64,000 nt of DNA from JACCQS01 sp963766765 (GTDB lineage: Bacteria; Actinomycetota; Actinomycetes; Mycobacteriales; Geodermatophilaceae): the NCBI GenBank assembly GCA_963766765.1, contig CAVYBR010000003.1, positions 62,001-126,000 on the forward strand, written 5' to 3'. Shown in pieces: positions 57,639 to 64,000 of this stretch; position 1 is the stretch's first letter, and each line of letters starts with the position of its first letter. The notes below the pieces were generated by a model, which saw nothing but the letters and a program-made list of their open reading frames with translations, did not search any database and was not told the DNA's origin. Made by a program: the position numbers and the translations under genes.

Positions 57639-58724
57639 GTGAGCGAGTTCTCGAGCGTCGACGACATTTTCTCCGCCGGCCACCAGCAGGTGGTCTTCTG
57701 TGCGGACGAGCCGAGCGGGCTCAAGGCCATCATCGCCATCCACTCGACGGCCCTCGGTCCGTCCCTGGGCGGTACGCGCTTCTACCCGTACCCCAATCAG
57801 CAGGCCGCCCTCACCGACGTGCTTCGGTTGTCCAAGGCCATGTCGTACAAGAATGCCCTGGCCGGTCTGGACCTCGGTGGTGGGAAGGCCGTGATCATCG
57901 GCGACCCGGCCCGCGACAAGACCGAGCTTCTGCTGCGCGCGTACGGGCGGTTCGTCGAGAGCCTGGCCGGGCGTTACATCACTGCCTGCGACGTCGGTAC
58001 GTACACGACGGATATGGACGTCATCGCCCGCGAGACCCGCTACGTCTCGGCCCGGTCGATCGAATACGGCGGAGCGGGCGACTCGGCGTCGCTCACCGCG
58101 GTCGGGGTCTTCCAGGGGATGCGGGCGTGCGCCCAGCATGCCTGGGGCACCCCTTCCCTGAACGGTCGGCGAGTGGGCGTCGCAGGCGTCGGCAAGGTCG
58201 GCCGGCAACTCGTCGATTCGCTCGTCACTGACGGCGCATCCGTCGTCATCACCGATGTCGATCCCGCAGCAGTCGCCCGCGTACGGATGACCCACCCCCT
58301 GGTGGACGTGGCGTCGGACACGGCGGCTTTGCTCGCCGAGGACATCGACATCTATGCGCCCTGCGCACTGGGAGGGGCGCTCAACGACGAGACGGTCGCC
58401 GCCTTGCGGGCACGCATCGTCTGTGGCGGGGCGAACAATCAACTCGCGCATCCCGATATCGGAAAGGCACTGGCCGATCGCGGCGTCCTGTACGCGCCGG
58501 ACTACATGGTCAACGCCGGCGGTGTCATCCAGTGCGAGAACGAGGTGGGCGGCTACCCCGCCGACCGTGCGCGATTGATGACCGAGCGCATCTTCGACAC
58601 GACCTTGCGGGTCCTGGCGCTGGCCGAGACCGACGGTGTGCCGCCGGTGGTTGCGGCCGACCGGTTGGCCGAACGCCGGATGGCCGCGGTCGGCCGATTG
58701 GCCGCTATTCGCCTGCCGGATTAG
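57639..58724 (+). CDS. Leucine/valine dehydrogenase (Glu/Leu/Phe/Val dehydrogenase family)
   Basis: 361 residues from a GTG at 57639; earlier starts in frame would add a tail lacking family similarity. SLGGTRFYPYPNQQAALTDV, the catalytic Lys in SYKNALAGLDLGGGKAVIIG, YITACDVGTYTTDMDVIA, Rossmann GVAGVGKVGRQLVDSLV and CGGANNQLAHPDIGKAL. It deaminates branched-chain amino acids with NAD. Followed by the DUF3073, purM and purF genes, an arrangement I recall from Streptomyces (vdh neighbourhood). Confidence 0.88.
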   Translation: MSEFSSVDDIFSAGHQQVVFCADEPSGLKAIIAIHSTALGPSLGGTRFYPYPNQQAALTDVLRLSKAMSYKNALAGLDLGGGKAVIIGDPARDKTELLLRAYGRFVESLAGRYITACDVGTYTTDMDVIARETRYVSARSIEYGGAGDSASLTAVGVFQGMRACAQHAWGTPSLNGRRVGVAGVGKVGRQLVDSLVTDGASVVITDVDPAAVARVRMTHPLVDVASDTAALLAEDIDIYAPCALGGALNDETVAALRARIVCGGANNQLAHPDIGKALADRGVLYAPDYMVNAGGVIQCENEVGGYPADRARLMTERIFDTTLRVLALAETDGVPPVVAADRLAERRMAAVGRLAAIRLPD

Positions 58725-58926
58725 CCGACTCCCGGGCCGGGCACAGTGATGCCGGTCACCCTCCTGCCCCGGCCACGCACGACGCCGGGGTCCGCCTCGT
58801 CGATCGCTCAAGAACACTTCACAGGCCGTCGTGCCTGGAGGACATTGGGCAGGTACGCTGGCGTTCTGACATACACACCCATCGGGGCCGTCTCGGACCC
58901 GTATTCCTGTACGAGGGGGTCGAGCC

Positions 58927-59145
58927 ATGGGGCGCGGCCGTGCCAAAGCCAAGCAGACTCGGGTCGCTCGGGACTTGAAATACAGTTCACCGAACACTGA
59001 TCTCGAGCGCCTGCAGCGCGAATTGTCCTCTGTCCCTGTGCGACCCTCCGACTCATCGTCGGACGCCGGCCAGGCAGATGACGACAACGACGACTGGGCC
59101 GGTTATTCCGACCCGGACGAGGACAAGTGGGCTAGCGCCCGCTGA
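58927..59145 (+). CDS. DUF3073-family small acidic protein
   Basis: 72 residues. GRGRAKAKQTRVARDLKYSS then TDLERLQREL are the conserved head of this actinobacterial family; the tail is acidic (DDDNDDWAGYSDPDEDKWA). Function unknown, possibly nucleic-acid or ribosome associated from the basic head. The 202 bases before it hold no further gene. A clear terminator follows its stop. Confidence 0.88.
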   Translation: MGRGRAKAKQTRVARDLKYSSPNTDLERLQRELSSVPVRPSDSSSDAGQADDDNDDWAGYSDPDEDKWASAR

Positions 59146-59168
59146 ACTCACCCAGTACTGATCGACCT

Positions 59169-59203
59169 GAGGGCACCTCCACTGCGGAGGTGCCCTCGGT
59201 TTT
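59169..59203. terminator. Rho-independent terminator
   Basis: GAGGGCACCTCC pairs perfectly with GGAGGTGCCCTC across a 5-base loop (59169-59197), followed by GGTTTT. It lies between the convergent DUF3073 and purM genes and would stop the DUF3073 transcript. Confidence 0.92.
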
Positions 59204-59204
59204 G

Positions 59205-60281
59205 TCAGGCCGACCCGGCGTACGTTCCGGTCAGCTGCGCGGCGGGGTCATCGACAGCGCCTCCCCGTTCGACGACCGAGCCGGCGACCCACGCGGGGAC
59301 ATTGCGCTCGGCGAGCAGGTTGAGCGCGTCCGGGATTGCCGGTTGGGGTAGGACCGCGACCATCCCGACGCCGCAGTTGAAGGTGCGCTCCAGTTCTGCG
59401 AGCCGAACCTGACCCAGCCGCCCGATGGTCAACACCAACTCCGGCAGTGCCCAGGTCGAACGATCCAGGACGGCTTCGAGCCCCGCCGGGATGACCCGGG
59501 CGAGGTTGCCCGCCAGTCCCCCGCCGGTGATGTGCGCGAAGGCGTGCACTTCAGTGGCGGCTACGAGCGCCAGGCAATCGAGGGCATAGATACGCGTCGG
59601 TGTGAGCAGTAGTTCGCCGAGCGTCGCACCAGATCCGTCGGAGTCCGGCGGTGCCGCGTTGAGGTCCAGCCCGGCATGCTGCAGGAGGACGCGGCGGGCC
59701 AGGACGTACCCGTTGGAATGCAGGCCCGACGAGGCCATGGCGAGGACGGCGTCTCCGGGCCGTACTCGTTCCGGTCCCAGCACTGCATCGAATTCCACGA
59801 TGCCGACTGCCGTCGCCGCAACGTCGTAGTCGTCTGGCCGCATGAGGTCGGCATGTTCTGCGGTCTCTCCGCCGACCAAGGCGGCACCGGACGAGACGCA
59901 GCCGACTGCGATCCCCGAGACGATGTCGGCGATCCGCTCAGGAACGACGCGACCGCAGGCGATGTAGTCCGAGACGAACAGTGGCTCGGCCCCGCAGACC
60001 ACCAGATCGTCGACCACCATGGCGACGAGGTCGATCCCGATCGTGTCGTGCCGATCCAGCGCCTGGGCGATCGCCAGCTTCGTCCCCACCCCGTCGGTCG
60101 AGGAAGCGAGGAGCGGCCGGCGATAGCGGGCCAGGTCAAGCTCGAACAACCCGGCGAACCCACCGAGACCGCCGACCACCTCCGGTCGCCGGGTCTTATC
60201 CACCGCGGCGCGCATGAGGTGGACGGCCCGCTCTCCGGCGTCGATGTCGACGCCGGCAGCGGCGTACGACATCTCATCCAT
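59205..60281 (-). CDS. purM: Phosphoribosylformylglycinamidine cyclo-ligase (AIR synthetase)
   Basis: 358 residues. SYAAAGVDIDAGERAVHLM, LLASSTDGVGTKLAIAQAL (FGAM/ATP site), DLVAMVVDDLVVCGAEPLFV, GVCSSGAAL-like GCVSSGAALVGGETAEHADL, and AHITGGGLAGNLARVIPAGL cover the family. It converts FGAM and ATP to AIR in purine synthesis. Downstream of purF on the same strand, with a 75-bp gap that contains a palindromic repeat. Confidence 0.96.
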   Translation of the reverse strand: MDEMSYAAAGVDIDAGERAVHLMRAAVDKTRRPEVVGGLGGFAGLFELDLARYRRPLLASSTDGVGTKLAIAQALDRHDTIGIDLVAMVVDDLVVCGAEPLFVSDYIACGRVVPERIADIVSGIAVGCVSSGAALVGGETAEHADLMRPDDYDVAATAVGIVEFDAVLGPERVRPGDAVLAMASSGLHSNGYVLARRVLLQHAGLDLNAAPPDSDGSGATLGELLLTPTRIYALDCLALVAATEVHAFAHITGGGLAGNLARVIPAGLEAVLDRSTWALPELVLTIGRLGQVRLAELERTFNCGVGMVAVLPQPAIPDALNLLAERNVPAWVAGSVVERGGAVDDPAAQLTGTYAGSA

Positions 60282-60308
60282 GGCCAGTGCTCACATGGTG
60301 CCTATACC

Positions 60309-60332
60309 TGGCGGTTTCTGCAGAAACCGCCA
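60309..60332. repeat. 24-bp perfect palindrome, TGGCGGTTT family (copy 2)
   Basis: TGGCGGTTTCTG followed directly by its reverse complement, in the purF-purM gap. It shares TGGCGGTTT...AAACCGCCA with the element at 41809-41832. It could act as a processing or attenuation hairpin. Confidence 0.75.
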
Positions 60333-60356
60333 GGAAGCGCCGCGGACGAACCAGGG

Positions 60357-61889
60357 TCACGGTCGGGTCAGGGCGTCCTGCGCGCCGATGCCCACCGTGA
60401 GGGATGTCCGCGGATCGGGCAGCGGCGTCAGGCCCAACTCCACTCCTTCGAGCATGTGCTTGCCCATGGTCGCGCTGGCGGGCAACTCGATCGGGTAGTG
60501 GCCGGTGAAACAGGCGGTGCACAGGCGGTTGGTCGGCTGCTCGGTTGCTGCCACGAGTCCGTCCAGGGAGATGTAGCCCAGCGAGTCGGCGTTGATCGAC
60601 GCGCGGATGCCGTCGACCTCCAGCCCGTTGGCGACCAACTCGGCCTTGCTCGCGAAGTCGATCCCGTAGAAGCACGGCCATTTCACCGGCGGCGAGGCGA
60701 TCCGCACGTGCACCTCGATCGCGCCGGCCTCGCGCAGCATCCGAACGAGTGCTCGCTGGGTGTTGCCGCGCACGATCGAGTCGTCGACGACGACGAGCCG
60801 CTTGCCGCGGATGACCTCACGCAGCGGGTTGAGCTTGAGCCGGATGCCCAGCTGGCGGATGGTCTGGCTGGGCTGGATGAACGTACGACCGACGTAGGAG
60901 TTCTTGACCAGCCCCATGCCGTACGGGATGCCGGACGCCTCGGCGTAACCGACCGCCGCGGGCGTGCCCGACTCTGGGACAGGGATGACGAGGTCTGCCT
61001 CGACCGGCCATTCCTTCGCCAGGCGGCGGCCGACCTCCACCCGGGTGGCGTGCACGGTGCGGCCGCTGATCGTGGTGTCCGGGCGGGCCAGGTAGACGAA
61101 CTCGAACACGCAGCCCTTGGGCTTGGCGATCGCGAAGTGCTCCGACCGAAGGCCTTCGTTGTCGATCGCAATCAGTTCGCCGGGCTCGATCTCGCGTACG
61201 TACGAGGCTCCGACGATGTCCAGCGCTGCTGTCTCGCTTGCCACGACCCAGCCGCGTTCGAGGCGGCCAAGGACCAGCGGCCGGACACCCTGCGGGTCAC
61301 GGGCGGCGTAGAGCGTCGTCTCGTCCATGAAGACCAGGCTGAAGGCACCGCGCAGCGTCGGCAGGATCTCCATCGCAGCCTGCTCGATCGTGACATCGGG
61401 GCGGGCGGCCAGGAGCGCGGTGATGAGGTCTGTGTCGCTGGAAGTCGGGAAGGCACCCGGTATCCCAGCATCCGCAGCCTGGGCGGCCAGCTCGGCGGTG
61501 TTGACCAGATTTCCGTTGTGGCACAAGGCGATTCCAGAGCCGGCCGTACTCGTACGGAAGGTCGGTTGAGCGTTCTCCCAGGTGGACGCACCGGTGGTGG
61601 AGTATCTCGTGTGGCCGACCGCCAGGTGCCCCCGCAGGCTGGCCAGCGTCGGCTCGTCGAAGACCTGCGCGACCAGGCCGAGGTCCTTGTAGACCACGAC
61701 CGAGGAGCCATCGCTGACCGCGATGCCAGCGGCTTCTTGCCCGCGGTGTTGCAGCGCGTAAAGGCCGAAGTAGGTGAGCTTGGAGACTTCCTCCCCGGGC
61801 GCCCACACCCCGAAGACACCGCAGGCGTCCTGCGGAGAGGGGCTGGAGGGGTCGAGATCGTGGGTCAGTCGTCCGTCACCACGAGCCAC
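60357..61889 (-). CDS. purF: Amidophosphoribosyltransferase
   Basis: 510 residues. A 22-residue propeptide precedes the catalytic Cys23 (ACGVFGVWAPGEEVSKLTYF), then LYALQHRGQEAAGIAVSDG, HTRYSTTGASTWENAQP and LCHNGNLVNTAELA (glutaminase), and the PRPP site in LVVVDDSIVRGNTQRAL. Cysteines in KGCVFEFVY, WPCFYGIDFAS and LCTACFTGHYP fit the 4Fe-4S cluster of the Bacillus-type enzyme. It makes phosphoribosylamine from PRPP and glutamine, the first committed purine step. Confidence 0.96.
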   Translation of the reverse strand: MARGDGRLTHDLDPSSPSPQDACGVFGVWAPGEEVSKLTYFGLYALQHRGQEAAGIAVSDGSSVVVYKDLGLVAQVFDEPTLASLRGHLAVGHTRYSTTGASTWENAQPTFRTSTAGSGIALCHNGNLVNTAELAAQAADAGIPGAFPTSSDTDLITALLAARPDVTIEQAAMEILPTLRGAFSLVFMDETTLYAARDPQGVRPLVLGRLERGWVVASETAALDIVGASYVREIEPGELIAIDNEGLRSEHFAIAKPKGCVFEFVYLARPDTTISGRTVHATRVEVGRRLAKEWPVEADLVIPVPESGTPAAVGYAEASGIPYGMGLVKNSYVGRTFIQPSQTIRQLGIRLKLNPLREVIRGKRLVVVDDSIVRGNTQRALVRMLREAGAIEVHVRIASPPVKWPCFYGIDFASKAELVANGLEVDGIRASINADSLGYISLDGLVAATEQPTNRLCTACFTGHYPIELPASATMGKHMLEGVELGLTPLPDPRTSLTVGIGAQDALTRP

Positions 61890-62002
61890 GCCCTTACTCT
61901 ACGGGTGACATCCGTTCTGCCCGATTCGCCACGACGGGAATTCCGCATCGCCCCGTTCGCCGGGTCGCGGAGCTTAGCGGCAGAGGACCCCGGGGGGATG
62001 CC

Positions 62003-62590
62003 TTGGCAAGGAATTGGCGTACGAATGACGACGACGACAGCGACGCCCTCGACGACAGCGATGCCGAGGATCCGCGATTCTCTGAAGCGGCCCAATGGCA
62101 GGACCTGGCTGGTCTGCTCGAGCATGATCCGCATCTGGCCGAAGGCCGGCCGGGCAGCCTCCTCGCCGGAGTCATCTGCGCGATGGCGGCAGGAATTCTG
62201 TTGTTGCTCGCTGTCGCGCGGGACGTGGAGCTGTTGTTCCTCACGCACTCGCTCGGTGTCGGCGACGTCGAGGCAGTCGCAGACATCTACCAGGGCGCCC
62301 TCGTCTATGCCGGCTTCGCGGCGTTGGCGGTTCTCGCCATCATCCTGCTCGGCGGTGCGGCCCTCGACGGATCACCCACCGGGCAGATCGGCATCACCCT
62401 CGGCGCGGTCGTAGCGGTCGGAGCTGAAGTGGCCAGAATGATCGGCACCGTCGCGGCCTATGACCGCTGGGTGCTTTGTGCGCTGCTCCTCGGGGCCGCC
62501 GCTGCCCTCTGGCTTCCCGCTTCTCGCCGCTATGTCTCGCTTCGAACTGCCAGGCGGCGTCTGCTCGCTGCGCACACGTTCCAAGATTGA
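62003..62590 (+). CDS. Predicted membrane protein of unknown function
   Basis: 195 residues from a TTG at 62003, with a GGGGGG ribosome-site-like run 8-13 bases upstream. The acidic N-terminus (NDDDDSDALDDSDAEDP) is cytosolic; about four membrane segments follow (LLAGVICAMAAGILLLLAVA, GALVYAGFAALAVLAIILLG, GITLGAVVAVGAEVARMIG, WVLCALLLGAAAALWLPAS), then a basic tail. Not assigned to a family. Convergent with the TetR gene (4-bp gap). Confidence 0.7.
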   Translation: MARNWRTNDDDDSDALDDSDAEDPRFSEAAQWQDLAGLLEHDPHLAEGRPGSLLAGVICAMAAGILLLLAVARDVELLFLTHSLGVGDVEAVADIYQGALVYAGFAALAVLAIILLGGAALDGSPTGQIGITLGAVVAVGAEVARMIGTVAAYDRWVLCALLLGAAAALWLPASRRYVSLRTARRRLLAAHTFQD

Positions 62591-62594
62591 CCAG

Positions 62595-63188
62595 TCATGG
62601 CGCCGCTCCGTGCAGGAGCGCTTCGATCGTGGCTTCGACGTCGGCTTGGTCGAGCGGGGCGTACCGCCAGAGCATCCGGTAGTAGAGGACGCCTTCGAGT
62701 TGGTCCACCAGCAGCCCGAGGTCGGCCTCCGGGCGTAACTCGCCGCGCAGCAGTCCCCGCCGAAGAACTTCCATGGTCTCGGCCCTGCGCTGCTCCACCG
62801 AGACCAGCATCGCCTCGCGGATCCGCAGACTGCCCGCGGCAGCAGCGAGCAGCTCAACCCCGCCACGGGCCGACGACGCGCGGGTCAACAGCCGGATCCG
62901 CTGGCTCAGCATCTCGGTCAGGTCCCCGTGCAGCGTCCCAGTGTCGGGCGGTGGGGTGCGCCCGGACATCGGCATGGACGCCAGTCGCACCAGCAGGTCC
63001 TCAACGCTGGCAAAACGCCGGTAGACGGCCATCACGCTGACTCCGGCGCGTCGAGCCACCTTCTCCCGGCTCAGCCCTTCCCGGCCAACCTCGGCCAACA
63101 ACTCGACGCAGGCATCAACCACGGCTCGATCGATGGCTGCATCGCGCGGTCGACCACTGCGTACCGGTGCCTGCGTCGATTCACTCAC
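62595..63188 (-). CDS. TetR/AcrR-family regulator
   Basis: 197 residues from a GTG at 63188. HTH GREGLSREKVARRAGVSVMA-VYRRFASVEDLLVRL is clear (in two parts); the ligand domain is helical (SARGGVELLAAAAGSLRIRE, LRRGLLRGELRPEADLGLLV). Divergent from a small membrane protein gene; the 66-bp gap holds an inverted repeat, so self-control and control of that gene are likely. Confidence 0.85.
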   Translation of the reverse strand: MSESTQAPVRSGRPRDAAIDRAVVDACVELLAEVGREGLSREKVARRAGVSVMAVYRRFASVEDLLVRLASMPMSGRTPPPDTGTLHGDLTEMLSQRIRLLTRASSARGGVELLAAAAGSLRIREAMLVSVEQRRAETMEVLRRGLLRGELRPEADLGLLVDQLEGVLYYRMLWRYAPLDQADVEATIEALLHGAAP

Positions 63189-63202
63189 GTGTGCTAACTT
63201 AC

Positions 63203-63217
63203 GAGAAGTTCCTTCTC
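63203..63217. promoter_or_regulatory. Candidate TetR operator
   Basis: GAGAAG-TTC-CTTCTC, a perfect 6-bp-arm inverted repeat 15 bp before the TetR GTG and 38 bp before the divergent gene. Confidence 0.5.
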
Positions 63218-63254
63218 TTAACACCCCTGACGCGCACACACGGAGGTTTGGGAC

Positions 63255-63446
63255 GTGAGCGACCCGAGAGTTCTCAAGGGCGTCGGCTATGTGCTGCTGG
63301 CCATCTCCCTCGCCCTCATCGCCGTGGCGCTGTTCACCGACGGCAACAACATGTGGACCGCCCTCGCCGCCGTCGTCCCGGCCCTCATCGCCATCAACCT
63401 GTTCATGCGGGCTGATCCGGAGAAGTGGCGAAAGAGCAAGGCGTGA
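63255..63446 (+). CDS. Small two-span membrane protein
   Basis: 63 residues from a GTG with GGAGG upstream. Two hydrophobic segments (GVGYVLLAISLALIAVALF and TALAAVVPALIAINLFMRA) and a basic C-terminus (DPEKWRKSKA). Function unknown. Its promoter is shared with the TetR gene. Confidence 0.7.
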   Translation: MSDPRVLKGVGYVLLAISLALIAVALFTDGNNMWTALAAVVPALIAINLFMRADPEKWRKSKA

Positions 63447-63462
63447 CTCCTCAGCGCGGCGG

Positions 63463-64000
63463 CTAGGCCAACTCCCGCAGGCGGGGCAGCACCTGCTCCC
63501 GGTAGAAGTCGAAGAAGCCCTTGGCGCTCGTCTTCGGCTCGCGACCGCCCATCTGGGAGATGTGTACGACGTCGATGCCGGCCTCGGCGAACGGTCGGAA
63601 GGCGTCGACGTGGCGATCGACGTCATTTCCGTACGCAATCGAGTCGCGCGTCGACTCCTTCGTCACCAGGGTGCTTGCCTGCTCGAAGTGCTTCGGACTC
63701 GGTAGGACTTGGGACAGCTCGCCGGGCACACCGCTGTTTGCCCAGAGCCGGTGTGCGACTTCGATACAGGTTTCGTCGTCATCGCCCCAGCACACCTTGT
63801 AGCCAGCCTGGACCGGCTTGTCCCCGCCGCCGGCATCGCGGAAGGCCGCGATCATCTCCTTGTCGGGTGACGTCGTGATGAAGCCGTCCCCGATCCGTCC
63901 AGCCAGAGCCGCGGCCTTCGGGCCGAACCCGCTCACGTACACCGGGATCTCCTGCTCCGGCAACGTGTAGATCCGTGCGTTTTCCACCGTGTAGTGCTTG
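63463..64000 (-). CDS. F420-dependent LLM-class oxidoreductase, FGD type (5' end outside window)
   Basis: The visible C-terminal ~178 residues read HYTVENARIYTLPEQEIPVY, VSGFGPKAAALAGRIGDGFI, TTSPDKEMIAAF, YKVCWGDDDETCIEVAHRLW and DAFRPFAEAGIDVVHISQMG, typical of the F420-dependent glucose-6-phosphate dehydrogenase-like subfamily (TIGR03557 type). It uses coenzyme F420, itself an actinobacterial marker. About half of the protein lies to the right of the window. Confidence 0.85.
   Translation of the reverse strand, partial: KHYTVENARIYTLPEQEIPVYVSGFGPKAAALAGRIGDGFITTSPDKEMIAAFRDAGGGDKPVQAGYKVCWGDDDETCIEVAHRLWANSGVPGELSQVLPSPKHFEQASTLVTKESTRDSIAYGNDVDRHVDAFRPFAEAGIDVVHISQMGGREPKTSAKGFFDFYREQVLPRLRELA

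Noticed and set aside
59676..62414. A 912-residue open frame opposite purM and purF
   Set aside because: It is antisense to two essential, well-conserved genes and has no recognisable domain.

Overview
This is a 64 kb stretch of high-GC DNA from an actinomycete (Actinomycetota). The pointers are a glucosyl-3-phosphoglycerate synthase (GpgS), an F420-dependent oxidoreductase of the FGD type at the right edge, a DUF3073 gene lying between a valine/leucine-type dehydrogenase and purM-purF, frequent GTG starts, and an MtrA-box-like repeat in front of a RipA-like M23 peptidase. The genus cannot be fixed from the sequence.

Region 1 (1-18.5 kb) looks like an accessory catabolic island. It has an IclR regulator (cut by the left edge), an in-frame ALDH/flavin-monooxygenase chimera and a VOC protein. 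Three operon-like runs follow. The first is an ABC importer of the peptide/nickel type, a cupin protein, a SAM methyltransferase and a small helical protein. The second is a CoA-transferase, a cyclase-fold hydrolase, MmgE/PrpD, a hydantoinase-like amidohydrolase and a CitE-like lyase. The third is a second, related methyltransferase with its own small helical protein. Each run is preceded by a near-identical 15-bp inverted repeat (CGRWAC-N3-GTTYCG), so one IclR regulon is likely. The island side ends at an IS481 remnant and a tRNA-Lys gene.

Region 2 (19.6-44.7 kb) is mixed metabolism: a glycosyltransferase, nitroreductase, Rieske oxygenase with a frame-disrupted cytosine deaminase and an NCS1 permease, a paired acyl-CoA dehydrogenase operon, a CynX-like MFS exporter, a MerR regulator facing a small Cys-Cys protein across two identical dyads, an FAD/FeS 2-hydroxyacid dehydrogenase convergent with a hydroxyacid-oxoacid transhydrogenase, gamma-carbonic anhydrase, GpgS, a GMC oxidoreductase, and an aminotransferase/omega-amidase pair. 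Two tandem pairs of a 24-bp perfect palindrome (42-bp period) flank the 29-35 kb block.

Region 3 (44.7-51.5 kb) is one long minus-strand run: a fused [2Fe-2S]/molybdopterin hydroxylase, its FAD subunit, a TetR regulator and a polar-amino-acid-type ABC importer, with a 13-bp-arm inverted repeat at the promoter. Region 4 (51.6-64 kb) is core-like: tRNA-Glu, -Asp and -Phe, aldo/keto reductase, small membrane proteins, a metallo-hydrolase/kinase-like pair, the M23 peptidase, the valine dehydrogenase-DUF3073-purM-purF block, and a TetR regulator with a divergent small membrane protein.

Reading frames are broken in a few genes only (MmgE/PrpD, hydantoinase, cytosine deaminase, GMC oxidoreductase, molybdenum hydroxylase, IS transposase). 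The breaks have consistent directions (single-base gains in hydantoinase and deaminase, lost C in C-runs in the GMC gene) while motifs are intact. This points to sequence error or very recent decay rather than old pseudogenes.
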